From assembly GCA_026399895.1 (NCBI GenBank), contig JAPLQC010000054.1, forward strand, positions 1 through 39,896: 39,896 nt of DNA, in the 5' to 3' direction. The number at the start of each line of letters is the position of its first letter. Position 1 is the first letter of the stretch. The notes under the pieces were generated by a model. The model was not told the DNA's origin. It saw only the letters and a program-made list of their open reading frames with translations, and ran no database searches. Position numbers and translations under genes: made by a program. This DNA is from Burkholderiales bacterium. GTDB taxonomy: Bacteria; Pseudomonadota; Gammaproteobacteria; Burkholderiales; Burkholderiaceae_D. Below are positions 20,111 to 28,546 of this stretch, piece after piece.

Positions 20111-20140
20111 TTGTCAGACATTCAAAGAAATGGCTATAAT
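20111..20140 (+). promoter_or_regulatory. Strong promoter for the tRNA-Ala/tRNA-Glu pair
   Basis: TTGTCA (20111-20116) and a perfect TATAAT (20135-20140) are separated by 18 bp. The tRNA-Ala 5' end is 19 bases past the -10, which leaves a very short leader, as usual for tRNA genes. Confidence 0.8.
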
Positions 20141-20158
20141 CTCGTTTCTGCTGCACAC

Positions 20159-20234
<76 letters not shown>

Positions 20235-20293
20235 CTGAGTTTTACAGGTACTTCGGCGTGCAGTAACAAGGCCAAGCAGTTAGGGCAAGTTTT

Positions 20294-20369
20294 GTCCCCA
20301 TCGTCTAGAGGCCTAGGACATCACCCTTTCACGGTGAGTACCGGGGTTCGAATCCCCGTGGGGACGCCA
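20294..20369 (+). tRNA. tRNA-Glu (anticodon TTC)
   Basis: 76 nt with encoded CCA. Acceptor GTCCCCA pairs with TGGGGAC. The anticodon stem TCACC/GGTGA holds loop CTTTCAC, and the T-arm is CGGGG-TTCGAAT-CCCCG. It lies 59 bases after tRNA-Ala and is likely on the same transcript, ended by the hairpin at 20378-20408. Confidence 0.97.
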
Positions 20370-20377
20370 AATTAAAG

Positions 20378-20408
20378 GGCCGGTATCGAAAGATACCGGC
20401 CTTTTTTT
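20378..20408 (+). terminator. Strong terminator after the tRNA pair
   Basis: A perfect 10-bp stem (GGCCGGTATC with GATACCGGCC) is closed by a GAAA tetraloop and followed by seven T residues. It also separates the tRNA unit from the vapBC unit converging from the right. Confidence 0.95.
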
Positions 20409-20430
20409 GTCGGATTGTCATCCGGATTGG

Positions 20431-20841
20431 TCATACTGCAGCGCTGATCCAGTTCTCTGTCTCTAGTGCCGGCACGCGCTCGAATTCTCTAAGGTTGTTT
20501 GTAACTAGCACGAGCCCCTCGCTGCGTGCGTGTGCTGAGATGTGAAGGTCATTAATGCCTATAGTCTCGCCACTTCTTTCCAATGCAGCCCGTATTGAGC
20601 CGTAATGCTGAGCCGCTTTCGGTGTGTAAGGTAGAACTTCCAATCGGCTTGTGAAGTCATCGATTACCTTCAGATTTTCGGCGCAGCGCGAGCTTTTTTC
20701 TGCGCCATGAAAAAGCTCTGCCAGAGTGATACTCGAGATCGCCATCCTGCCGCTATTCTCATTAAACGCCTGTAGAACTTCTACTGGACGCTTCTTGATT
20801 ACATAGATCACGATGTTAGTGTCTAGCAGATAGCGGATCAC
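20431..20841 (-). CDS. vapC: VapC-type PIN-domain ribonuclease toxin
   Basis: 136 aa, starting at a GTG that overlaps the vapB stop (GTGA). The PIN-domain acidic residues are in place: D7 (YLLDTNI), E42 (LAELFHGAEKS) and D98 (GINDLHIS), followed by VTNNLREFERV near 113-123. VapC enzymes are metal-dependent RNases, often acting on tRNA, and are neutralised by VapB. All catalytic acids are present, so the toxin looks active. It ends 23 bases from the terminator of the tRNA-Glu unit. Confidence 0.93.
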   Translation of the reverse strand: MIRYLLDTNIVIYVIKKRPVEVLQAFNENSGRMAISSITLAELFHGAEKSSRCAENLKVIDDFTSRLEVLPYTPKAAQHYGSIRAALERSGETIGINDLHISAHARSEGLVLVTNNLREFERVPALETENWISAAV

Positions 20842-21074
20842 TCGAGTGCTTCCCGGTCGTGCTGTTGCTGGCTGGCGCGCTCGGTCATGAAATCGTCACT
20901 GGCTTGCAGGCCATCGATAAAAAAGCTGTCCCAAGTGTTCTCGACTGGCGCGATGATTCGCTCATTACCGATTGCCCTGACGTTGACTCGCTTCACCCCT
21001 TCCGGCAGACGTACCTCTGCAGGAAGTCGGACCGCCTGGGTGCGGTTATTGATAAAAACAGTAGAAATGGCCAT
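20838..21074 (-). CDS. vapB: VapB-type antitoxin
   Basis: 78 aa from the ATG at 21074, which has GAGGA upstream. The N-terminal AbrB/SpoVT-like swapped-hairpin domain (AISTVFINNRTQAVRLPAEVRLP) should bind the operator and give autoregulation. The C-terminal part (about 45-78, ending in an acidic/Gln-rich tail) should block VapC. It overlaps vapC by 4 bp in the standard antitoxin-toxin order. Confidence 0.92.
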   Translation of the reverse strand: MAISTVFINNRTQAVRLPAEVRLPEGVKRVNVRAIGNERIIAPVENTWDSFFIDGLQASDDFMTERASQQQHDREALE

Positions 21075-21269
21075 CGTCTGATCCTCTTTGTAGGTAGCCG
21101 TATATGGCGGAAGTATATCCCAGTTCAAGTGGGTCAGGGGAGTGCCATGTTTAGGGTCGGATTGGAAAAATTTCCTTTAATAAACAATCCGGTAGTAACA
21201 ATGGGAGGGGTAGAAAGATTCCAGGCAAAACGATGATTGCGCTGATCGGTTCGTGAGAACCGAGACACC

Positions 21270-21701
21270 TTAAAACGGCGGCTTGTACAAGTTGCACTTG
21301 CCTCGGTAGAGCATGCGGCCACGGCGCGGGGATTTCTGGAGCGCAGTGATCGTCACCTCACCGGTGCCCCGATTCAAATTGAAATCGATGAACTCGATCA
21401 TGTCATCGATCATCAGTTTTTTATAAGCGATCGCGCCTTTTACATGCGCCTCGCTGACCTTGGTGGCGAAACTGACGCGGCCGATCATGGTCAGCGTGAA
21501 GCCAGTCATCTTCGTCGACTCATCGATTTCTATGGTCAGTGGATCGAAGTCACTTGGGTCTGGGTTGATCGGCACCCAACTGCCAAGATAGATCGGCATG
21601 TAGCCACGGCAGTTAAATCGTAGCGTGTCGGCTGCTGCGTTCGTGCCAAACGCAGTCAGCACAAAAAGCATTAACAGCGGAAAAAGCGAAGCAGGGCGCA
21701 T
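21270..21701 (-). CDS. Small secreted protein of unknown function
   Basis: 143 aa with a signal peptide (about 1-24, ending NAAA-DTL). The mature part has two cysteines, in FNCRGY and GKCNLY, one near each end, which could form a disulfide. The middle is β-rich and carries no motif I know. It starts 10 bp after the modC stop, so it is probably read from the same transcript as modBC. Whether it has anything to do with molybdate is unknown. Confidence 0.68.
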   Translation of the reverse strand: MRPASLFPLLMLFVLTAFGTNAAADTLRFNCRGYMPIYLGSWVPINPDPSDFDPLTIEIDESTKMTGFTLTMIGRVSFATKVSEAHVKGAIAYKKLMIDDMIEFIDFNLNRGTGEVTITALQKSPRRGRMLYRGKCNLYKPPF

Positions 21702-21711
21702 GGGCTAATTG

Positions 21712-22776
21712 TCAGCGAGCGAGTGCTACTGATTTTACCTGTGTCCACACAGTATCACCTGTCTGAAGCGCTAGCTCGGATACTGCGCGCTTCGTCACTC
21801 GTGCGAGTAGGGCTGTATCGCCTACCTTCACACGCACCAGCACCAGACCGGGATGCTCGTCATCTTTCATCGCATCAATCTGCCCCTGAAGCACGTTTTG
21901 AATACTGCTCTTGCCCGGTTGTTCGCGCGCCAGGCTGACATCACTGGCAAGGATGCGAACACGCGCTTTAGCCCCCAGCGCCAAGCCCGGATCTCGGATC
22001 CAGACCGAGCCACCATCGAAGTCCATACGCGTTAAGTGCCATTGCGACTCAATGCTGCCAACTACGGATCCGATGACGACACCGGCGTCCTGTCCCAGCT
22101 TCACCGGCAAGTCAAGTTGCGACAGCGTGTCAGCCAGTTCACCGCTGGCGACAACGCTGCCAGCGTCCATCACGACCAAGTGGTGTGCGAGTCGAACCAC
22201 CTCGTCGGGCGAGTGGGTCACGTAAAGAATCGGAATCTCCAGCGTGGCCTGTAGTCGGTCGAGGTAGGGAAGAATTTCTTGTTTGCGTTTCAGATCGAGC
22301 GCGGCAAGCGGCTCATCCATCAATAATAGTTTCGGATCAACAGCAAGCGCGCGCGCGATGGCAACTCGTTGTCGTTCGCCGCCCGATAAACCATCTGGCT
22401 TCCGATCGAGTAAAGCACGAATGCCAAGTAGGTCAATAATCGGATCAATCACTACCTTGCCATTACTACTGGCGCGCTTCATGCCGTACTCTAGATTGCC
22501 GCGTACCGAGAGATGTGGAAACAGACTTGCTTCCTGAAATACATAGCCAATCGCACGTTGATGGGTGGGCACGAAGTGTGTCGCATCTTGCCACAGGTGT
22601 TCATTCACCCTCAGCGAGCCGGATGCACGCTCCAACCCAGCGATACAGCGTAGCAGCGTGGTCTTGCCGCAGCCGGAGGGGCCGAACAGCGCAGTTACAC
22701 CGCGCCCTGGCAGCTGCAGGTCGACATTCAGCGCGAAGTCAGCGCGCGTTAAATTAAATTGAAGATGGAGGCTCAT
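21712..22776 (-). CDS. modC: Molybdate ABC transporter ATPase ModC
   Basis: 354 aa. Walker A GPSGCGKTTLL is at about 32-42, the signature LSGGERQRVAIARAL at about 129-143, and Walker B LLLMDEPLAALD at about 149-160. A C-terminal regulatory region of MOP/TOBE type follows (about 285-354, SIQNVLQGQIDAM, VLVRVKVGDTALLARVT), which in ModC binds oxyanion. This C-terminal domain separates ModC from ordinary sugar ATPases. It lies one base after modB. No modA gene is in the window, so the binding protein must be encoded elsewhere. Confidence 0.93.
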   Translation of the reverse strand: MSLHLQFNLTRADFALNVDLQLPGRGVTALFGPSGCGKTTLLRCIAGLERASGSLRVNEHLWQDATHFVPTHQRAIGYVFQEASLFPHLSVRGNLEYGMKRASSNGKVVIDPIIDLLGIRALLDRKPDGLSGGERQRVAIARALAVDPKLLLMDEPLAALDLKRKQEILPYLDRLQATLEIPILYVTHSPDEVVRLAHHLVVMDAGSVVASGELADTLSQLDLPVKLGQDAGVVIGSVVGSIESQWHLTRMDFDGGSVWIRDPGLALGAKARVRILASDVSLAREQPGKSSIQNVLQGQIDAMKDDEHPGLVLVRVKVGDTALLARVTKRAVSELALQTGDTVWTQVKSVALAR

Positions 22777-22777
22777 C

Positions 22778-23458
22778 TTACTGCGTGCTCTGCGCTTTCG
22801 GGCGCGATAGGTGCAGTACTAGCAGCACAATGAAAGAGAAGCCAATCAGCACCGCAGCCATCGCATGTGCGTGCTCGTATTGCATCGCCTCGACATAGTC
22901 ATAAATCTGAACTGAGGCAACGCGGGTTTCGCCAGCGAGATTGCCACCGATCATCAGCACAACGCCAAATTCGCCGACGGTGTGAGCAAAGCTCATGACC
23001 GATGCCGTTAAAAATCCGGGTAGCGCCATTGGCACTACGACGCTGAAAAATGCATCGAGTGGTGTCGCCCGTAGCGTCGCTGCTACTTCCAGTGGTCGAC
23101 GTCCGATGGATTCGAAAGCGCTTTGTAGCGGCTGCACCATGAAGGGCAACGAGTAGAACACCGAAGCAACCACCAAACCCCAGAAGGTGAATGGCAGCAG
23201 GCCGAGGCCAAGTGATTCGGTAAGCCGACCTGCAAAGCCGTGCGGGCCCATCGCCAGCAACAAATAAAAACCAAGTACGGTGGGCGGCAGCACCAAGGGC
23301 AGTGCCACGATGGCAGAGATCGGTGCTTTCAAGCGGGATTGGGTGCGTGCCAGCCACCAGGCGATTGGAGTGCCCAGCAGTAGCAAAATGAAGGTGACGA
23401 CAGCCGATACTTTGGCGGTTAGCCACAAGGCTTGCAGCGCTTCAGGTTCGAGCGTCAT
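22778..23458 (-). CDS. modB: Molybdate ABC transporter permease ModB
   Basis: 226 aa with five to six transmembrane segments. LPLVLPPTVLGFYLLLAMG at about 51-69 is the conserved ModB segment. The permease EAA-type loop is seen as EVAATLRATPLDAFFSVVVPMALPG near 123-147. GEFGVVLMIGGNLAGETRV near 162-180 is also characteristic. It forms the membrane channel with ModC. It follows fhs by 126 bp; that gap contains a strong inverted repeat. Confidence 0.93.
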   Translation of the reverse strand: MTLEPEALQALWLTAKVSAVVTFILLLLGTPIAWWLARTQSRLKAPISAIVALPLVLPPTVLGFYLLLAMGPHGFAGRLTESLGLGLLPFTFWGLVVASVFYSLPFMVQPLQSAFESIGRRPLEVAATLRATPLDAFFSVVVPMALPGFLTASVMSFAHTVGEFGVVLMIGGNLAGETRVASVQIYDYVEAMQYEHAHAMAAVLIGFSFIVLLVLHLSRPKAQSTQ

Positions 23459-23507
23459 GCGGTGGTATCCACTCGAACACGATTGAAATCAAAAGCCTAT
23501 AAAGAGC

Positions 23508-23566
23508 CGCCCGGCGCTGATGAACCTGAGCATGCGCTTGGGTCACATCACCCATCGCGCCGGGCG
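23508..23566 (-). ncRNA. Possible structured leader/attenuator between fhs and modB
   Basis: CGCCCGGCGC (23508-23517) pairs perfectly with GCGCCGGGCG (23557-23566). After one bulged base the helix continues with GATG (23519-23522) against CATC (23553-23556). The enclosed 30 bases can fold into two smaller hairpins (GAGC/GCTT-like around 23528-23539, and GGGT/ACCC around 23540-23553), giving a three-way junction. The tail is not U-rich enough for a clean terminator on either strand. It sits 42 bases past the fhs stop and 50 bases before the modB start, so it could be an attenuator, an RNA-stability element or a ligand-binding leader. I do not recognise a known riboswitch class. Confidence 0.45.
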
Positions 23567-23584
23567 TAACTGTGTTGCGTGGAC

Positions 23585-25255
23585 TCAGAACAGACCTACC
23601 ACCTTGCCATGGTCATCGATGTCGATCTTGACCGCACTCGGTACCTTCGGCAGGCCGGGCATGGTCATGATGTCACCGCAGATCATCACGATGAACTGTG
23701 CGCCTGCAGCCAACCTGACTTCGCGAACATTGACCACGTGACCGCTCGGCGCGCCGCGTGAGGTGGCATCCGTGCTGAACGATGACTGTGTCTTGGCGAC
23801 GCAGATTGGGTAATGTGCGTAGCCTGCCTCTTCGAAGGACTTCAACTGTTGCTTCACCTTGGCCGAGGCAGTGACGTCAGAAGCACCGTAGATCTTGGTG
23901 GCGACCTTCTTCATTTTTTCGAGCAGAGAATCGCTGTCTTCGTAGACCAGTTTGTGTGAGTTGCTACGCTCAGACAAGCGAACCACCTCGTGCGCCAGTG
24001 CCTCTGCTCCGGCACTGCCTTTGGCCCAGTGCTCAGCTAGTACCACGTTGACGCCGAGCGCTTTCATGCGCTCAGTCACCAGTGCGATCTCGGCATCGGT
24101 ATCAGCGGTGAAACGATTGATGGATACCACGCAGGGCAAGCCATACTGATTGGTCACGTTGTCGACATGACGCTCCAGATTGACCATGCCTTTTTTCAGG
24201 GCATCCAAGTCTTCGCTATTCAGCTCTTTGACATCTTTGCCACCGTGGTACTTGAGCGCGCGAATGGTTGCTACCAGCACGCAGGCCGATGGCGTGAGTC
24301 CAGTTTTACGGCACTTGATGTCAATGAACTTTTCAGCACCCAGATCAGCACCGAAACCTGCCTCGGTCACGACATAGTCACCGAGCTTGAGTGCGCTTTG
24401 TGTAGCGATCACCGAGTTACAACCATGCGCGATGTTGGCAAACGGGCCGCCATGTACAAACGCAGGATTATTCTCGAGGGTCTGAACCAGATTAGGCTGA
24501 AGCGCATCTTTTAGCAGAACTGTCATCGCGCCATGCGCGTTGAGGTCACGTGCATGAACCGGCTTCTGGTCACGCGTGTAGCCAATCACGATATCGCCCA
24601 AGCGTTTCTTCAGATCTTGCACCGATGTTGAAAGACAGAAGATCGCCATCACCTCGGACGCCACCACGATGTCGAAACCATCCTGACGAACAAATCCATT
24701 CGCAGTACCGCCGATGCCGACAACAATGTCACGCAAGGCGCGATCATTCATGTCGACTACGCGCTTCCAGGTGATGCGACGCGGATCGATATCGAGCGTA
24801 TTACCGTGGTTGATGTGGTTATCGATCATCGCGGCCAGCAGATTGTTGGCGAGTGCGATGGCGGAGAAATCACCGGTGAAGTGCAGGTTGATGTCTTCCA
24901 TCGGCACGATTTGCGCGTGGCCACCACCTGCGGCACCGCCTTTGACGCCGAACACGGGTCCGAGCGAGGGCTCACGTAGGCAGATGACGGCTTTCTTACC
25001 GATTCTATTCAGTGCATCGCCCAACCCAACCGTGGTGGTGGTTTTTCCTTCACCAGCGGGTGTTGGGCTGATGGCAGTCACCAACACTAATTTGCCATTC
25101 GGGCGGCTCTTGAGCGTGTCGAGGTAGGCGAGCGAGACCTTGCCTTTGTAGTGGCCGTAGGGTTCGATCGCATCCTCGGGAATTCCAAGTCCGGCGGCGA
25201 CATCGATCACCTTGTTCATTTTTGCTTTTTGAGCAATTTCGATATCGCTTTCCAT
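23585..25255 (-). CDS. fhs: Formate-tetrahydrofolate ligase
   Basis: 556 aa, the family length. It joins formate to tetrahydrofolate with ATP, giving 10-formyl-THF. The P-loop [16 protein letters not shown] is at about 65-80. [20 protein letters not shown] is at about 95-114, followed by the conserved INLHFTGD. The start at 25255 has GGAGA upstream. It feeds one-carbon units into purine, Met and Ser synthesis, or carries formate oxidation products. It is divergent from a class V aminotransferase gene. Confidence 0.97.
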   Translation of the reverse strand: MESDIEIAQKAKMNKVIDVAAGLGIPEDAIEPYGHYKGKVSLAYLDTLKSRPNGKLVLVTAISPTPAGEGKTTTTVGLGDALNRIGKKAVICLREPSLGPVFGVKGGAAGGGHAQIVPMEDINLHFTGDFSAIALANNLLAAMIDNHINHGNTLDIDPRRITWKRVVDMNDRALRDIVVGIGGTANGFVRQDGFDIVVASEVMAIFCLSTSVQDLKKRLGDIVIGYTRDQKPVHARDLNAHGAMTVLLKDALQPNLVQTLENNPAFVHGGPFANIAHGCNSVIATQSALKLGDYVVTEAGFGADLGAEKFIDIKCRKTGLTPSACVLVATIRALKYHGGKDVKELNSEDLDALKKGMVNLERHVDNVTNQYGLPCVVSINRFTADTDAEIALVTERMKALGVNVVLAEHWAKGSAGAEALAHEVVRLSERSNSHKLVYEDSDSLLEKMKKVATKIYGASDVTASAKVKQQLKSFEEAGYAHYPICVAKTQSSFSTDATSRGAPSGHVVNVREVRLAAGAQFIVMICGDIMTMPGLPKVPSAVKIDIDDHGKVVGLF

Positions 25256-25448
25256 ATGTCTCCAATAATGTTTTGTCTGTAGGCCCTAAATTCTAAAGCG
25301 AGTTGCGGATGCGCGCGGCTGTTTTTCGTGCCATACCCTCGCATTTGCAGGGGATGGGCCCGATTCGTGTGAGCAGGTCTGATAAACTTCGCATCTATTT
25401 GCAGCTTTGCAAACACGTTTTCATACTTACTTTGCTAACAGGATAGCC

Positions 25449-26573
25449 ATGCCAGGTTTGCTACCCCACGTTGATCCAGACGGTCTACTCGAGTTTTCGG
25501 TGGTGTACACCGATCGTTCGTTGAACCATATGTCGAAATCTTTCATGGGGGTGATCAATGACATCTCCAGCATGCTGAAAGAGGTGTACCACGCTAAATC
25601 CGCAGTGGTGGTTCCTGGTAGCGGCACCTATGGCATGGAGGCTGTAGCGCGCCAATTCGCGACGGGTCGAAAATGTCTCGTGATTCGAAATGGTTGGTTC
25701 AGCTACCGCTGGACGCAAATCTTCGAGATGGGACACATCTCGGATCAACTCCATGTGATTACCTCATCACCAGAGGTGGAAGGCTTTCAGCAGCAGTACG
25801 CGCCACCCGCGATCGAAGAAGTGGTTGCATGGATCAAAGAGCACAAGCCAGCAGTCGTGTTCGCGCCGCACGTAGAGACCTCCGCAGGCCTGATCCTGCC
25901 GCCAGAGTATTTGCGTGCTGTGGGCGAGGCGGTACAAGCGGTCGATGGATTGTTCGTACTCGACTGCATCGCCTCAGGCGCGATGTGGGTCGACATGGTG
26001 GCGTCCAAGGTTGATGTCGTGATTAGCGCGCCGCAAAAGGGTTGGAGTAGCTCACCCTGTTGCGCACTGATTGCGATGTCGGAACGTGCGCGTGAGCGTA
26101 TAGAATCCACTACCAGCACTAGTTACTCCTGCGATCTGAAGAAGTGGCTGCAAGTGGTAGAGACCTATGAAAAAGGCTCGCACGTGTATCACACGACAAT
26201 GCCAACCGATTCACTCCGTGTCTTGCGCGATGTAATGCGCGAGACCCAAGCCTTGGGCTTTGATCACTTGAAAGCGCAGCAGGTCGAACTCGGTATTCAG
26301 GTACGTAAGATGCTGGAAGCGCGAGGTTTCCCCAGCGTTGCGGCGCCAGGCTACCAAGCGCCTTGCGTGGTCGTGAGCTATACCGAAGATCCGGAGATTC
26401 AGAACGGTAAAAAGTTTATGGCGCTCGGTATGCAAACAGCGGCGGGTGTGCCTTTGCAAGTGGGTGAGCGTCAGGATTTCCGCACCTTCCGTATTGGCCT
26501 GTTCGGCTTGGAGAAGCTCACTAACATCGAGCGCACCGTCGGCCATCTTTCTGCAGCGTTAGATAAGCTCTAA
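25449..26573 (+). CDS. Class V aminotransferase, alanine/serine-glyoxylate type
   Basis: 374 aa from the ATG at 25449, which has AGGA five bases upstream; the frame is open further back to 25407. PLP-fold marks are GSGTYGMEAVARQF at about 56-69 (phosphate-binding turn), VETSAGL at about 141-147, DCIASGAMWVDM at about 175-186 and the PLP lysine at about residue 197 (SAPQKGWSSSP). These match the family of alanine-glyoxylate and serine-glyoxylate aminotransferases, in which amino donors convert glyoxylate to glycine. The amino donor cannot be read from the sequence. Its position divergent from fhs fits a glycine/serine/one-carbon role, but that is inference. Confidence 0.88.
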   Translation: MPGLLPHVDPDGLLEFSVVYTDRSLNHMSKSFMGVINDISSMLKEVYHAKSAVVVPGSGTYGMEAVARQFATGRKCLVIRNGWFSYRWTQIFEMGHISDQLHVITSSPEVEGFQQQYAPPAIEEVVAWIKEHKPAVVFAPHVETSAGLILPPEYLRAVGEAVQAVDGLFVLDCIASGAMWVDMVASKVDVVISAPQKGWSSSPCCALIAMSERARERIESTTSTSYSCDLKKWLQVVETYEKGSHVYHTTMPTDSLRVLRDVMRETQALGFDHLKAQQVELGIQVRKMLEARGFPSVAAPGYQAPCVVVSYTEDPEIQNGKKFMALGMQTAAGVPLQVGERQDFRTFRIGLFGLEKLTNIERTVGHLSAALDKL

Positions 26574-26601
26574 TCTCGCGATACGGGCTCTGAATAAGTA
26601 A

Positions 26602-26659
26602 AAGCCTCTGACAAAAATGAGTGTTGCAGATGATGTCTGCGACCTTTTGTCAGAGGCTT
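26602..26659. terminator. Large hairpin terminator between convergent genes
   Basis: AAGCCTCTGACAAAA (26602-26616) pairs perfectly with TTTTGTCAGAGGCTT (26645-26659), giving a 15-bp stem with A/T runs at the loop side. The 28-base loop holds a second hairpin, GCAGA / TCTGC. It lies between the stops of the aminotransferase (+) and the queuosine transporter (-). The structure is symmetric and probably serves both directions, though U-tracts after the stem are short. Confidence 0.7.
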
Positions 26660-26681
26660 CAAACACCGATTCAAACACCGA
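26658..26681. repeat. Perfect 12-bp tandem duplication at a stop codon
   Basis: TTCAAACACCGA occurs twice head to tail (26658-26669 and 26670-26681). The right copy contains the last codons and the TGA stop of the transporter gene. The left copy repeats the same codons and TGA just downstream, in the same frame (12 bp), so the gene carries a duplicated stop. Confidence 0.8.
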
Positions 26682-27378
26682 CTTTGAATGGTGAGAAATT
26701 AGTGCCAACGTCGTAGTAATCCTCGTCTTCTTTTTTCTTCAGCCAAGCGACTACCCGGTAAGTCACCGGGGTCATGACGACTTCCCAGCCAGTTTTCAGA
26801 AAATACTGCGCGATCGCGACAGCGATCACTTGCTCGGTTGACCAGATGCCATAAAACGCCGTCATATAAAAAATGCTGGAGTCGATCAGTTCCCCCGCGG
26901 CGGTCGAGCCTATGGTTCGCATCCACAGATGGCGGCCTTCGGTCATGATCTTCATCTTGGCCATGACATAGGCATTCACCAAACTGCCGGCCCAGAACGC
27001 AATAATCGAAGCCAGCACAATGCGCCAGGTGTTGCCAAAGACGGTCTCCAGACCTTTCTGGTAGCCATCCATGTAATCGCCAGATGCAGGCGGCAGCTGG
27101 ATAACGACCAGCGACATCACGGCAGCAAACAGCAGCGCGGTGAATCCAGCCCATACGGCGCGCCGATCATGCGCATAGCCATAGACCTCGGTCAGGATGT
27201 CGCCGAATAGGTAAGAGATTGGGAAAAACAAGATACCCGCGCCGAAGGTAACTTCACCCAGTACGGGTAGCGTGAGTACTGCCGCCTTGCCGGCGCCGAT
27301 CAGATTGGAACAGAGTAGTGCGACAACAAAAGCCGCTAACAGCAGGTCGTAGTAGCGGTAGCGGCGTGGCGTGTGCAT
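26671..27378 (-). CDS. yhhQ: Queuosine precursor transporter (YhhQ/QPTR family)
   Basis: 235 aa with about six transmembrane helices. Family-typical segments are GAGILFFPISYLFGDILTEVYGY at about 46-68, FWAGSLVNAYVMAKMK near 128-143, and the TIGSTAAGELIDSSIFY block at about 154-170. YhhQ proteins import 7-cyano-7-deazaguanine or related queuosine precursors for tRNA modification. It lies one base past the stop of the upstream secreted protein, in a run headed by a bactofilin gene. The C-terminal end is touched by a 12-bp duplication. Confidence 0.92.
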   Translation of the reverse strand: MHTPRRYRYYDLLLAAFVVALLCSNLIGAGKAAVLTLPVLGEVTFGAGILFFPISYLFGDILTEVYGYAHDRRAVWAGFTALLFAAVMSLVVIQLPPASGDYMDGYQKGLETVFGNTWRIVLASIIAFWAGSLVNAYVMAKMKIMTEGRHLWMRTIGSTAAGELIDSSIFYMTAFYGIWSTEQVIAVAIAQYFLKTGWEVVMTPVTYRVVAWLKKKEDEDYYDVGTNFSPFKVGV

Positions 27379-27379
27379 G

Positions 27380-27859
27380 TCAGCGCTTGAAGGTGCAGCG
27401 ACCTTTTTCAGTGAATAATCTCGGGCGGTAGTAGGAGTATTTCTTCTTATCCGCCATGTTCAACTCTTCTTGCGTCAGGTAGCGACCTTTATTCGTCACG
27501 TACTCGTTGGCCATCAAGAAGTTGCCGTTGTCGAATTCGATTTTGTAGAAGTACTGCTCGATGAAGCGAGAGTCAATCCGGGTTTGATCTTCATGCGCGA
27601 TCAGGACATTGTCTTCCCATTTGTCGACCACGACGGGGACGCGAGGGTTGCGCTCATCAATTTTGCGGAAAATGCTTTTTGATTTCTCGTCGACCGTAAA
27701 AACAAACGAGCAGACCGAAGGATCTTCCTTGCAGATCCACCTATTGCCGCGCATGGCGGTGGTGACGCATTGGTAAGTGGCCGCCTGTGCGGGTACGGCC
27801 AATGTTAGCGACAGTAGCGCGCAACAGAGCGAAAGTAAGCTGGGTCGGGCGATCTGCAT
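27380..27859 (-). CDS. Secreted protein of unknown function
   Basis: About 159 aa from the ATG at 27859, chosen because a normal signal peptide begins there (MQIARPSLLSLCCALLSL, ending PAQA-ATY). An in-frame ATG at 27931 would add 24 residues unlike a leader. The mature protein has four cysteines (YQCVTT, WICKED, SVCSF and GRCTF) that could make two disulfides. It is rich in charged and aromatic residues in its second half. I recognise no domain. It lies between the bactofilin and the queuosine transporter genes, with very short gaps to both. Confidence 0.65.
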   Translation of the reverse strand: MQIARPSLLSLCCALLSLTLAVPAQAATYQCVTTAMRGNRWICKEDPSVCSFVFTVDEKSKSIFRKIDERNPRVPVVVDKWEDNVLIAHEDQTRIDSRFIEQYFYKIEFDNGNFLMANEYVTNKGRYLTQEELNMADKKKYSYYRPRLFTEKGRCTFKR

Positions 27860-27932
27860 GGCGTATACACAAAACCGTTGTTTTGCTAAGGACGCGCGGA
27901 GTATAAGGCAGCCGTAAAAAATTGAGCGCAAT

Positions 27933-28277
27933 TCACGCAGTGATTTCAGGCCCTTGATCCTGATTAGCGGCGGGTTCGACGGTGCCGTTCTCGCTGGCGA
28001 TCAGTTGCCCATGCAGGGATGCGCCTGGCTCTACGTTGATGGACTTGTGCACGATATTGCCGCGCACCTCACAGCCCTCGAGTAATTCAATGCTCTCGCT
28101 CGCGCTCGGTCCGATTACGATCCAGCGCGAATTACCGTCTGGCTGGTCGAGGTTACCTTCAATCTTGCCGTCGATCCGCACACTTTCCTCAATGCGTACC
28201 GTGCCCTCAATACGCGTAGCGACGCCGAACACCGAGCCCATGCCTTGGAGGCCTTTCAGGTGGGAGCCGGCTTTCAT
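27933..28277 (-). CDS. Bactofilin (polymer-forming cytoskeletal protein)
   Basis: 114 aa. The central β-helix shows the short repeats of the family: TRIEGTVRIEESVRIDGKIEGNL, then EGCEVRGNIVHKSINVEPGASLHGQL (about 22-95). The flanks are short and disordered, as usual. Bactofilins polymerise without nucleotide into filaments at the membrane and help shape cells or place wall enzymes. The partner metalloprotease often encoded beside bactofilins is not seen here. The start has no strong ribosome binding site. Confidence 0.88.
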   Translation of the reverse strand: MKAGSHLKGLQGMGSVFGVATRIEGTVRIEESVRIDGKIEGNLDQPDGNSRWIVIGPSASESIELLEGCEVRGNIVHKSINVEPGASLHGQLIASENGTVEPAANQDQGPEITA

Positions 28278-28546
28278 TTATGAAAACAAAAAAAGATACG
28301 CATTCCCGCAGACTAACAGCGCGTTCAGCGGATGGCAACCACGGCAAACTCGCGCTGGCATGGGCCCACCCCCGGCATTAGCTATTCATTACGATCGCCA
28401 GAAAGGACATCAACAGCACAGGGGCTGAGACATTCAAACTGGGATTGATCTAAGGACCTTATCTGGGGCTGATCATTGTGGTTTGCGGTGCAGACTGTAA
28501 CGATGCACCAGCGTTCAACCGGGCGTATTGGAGCGACTTAACAGTA
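28278..28546. other. Intergenic region without recognised content
   Basis: 269 bases between the barrel protein stop and the bactofilin start. A short reading frame on the minus strand begins inside the barrel gene and lacks coding character. The region probably holds the bactofilin promoter (minus strand), but I cannot pick out a convincing -35/-10 pair, hairpin or repeat. Confidence 0.5.
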
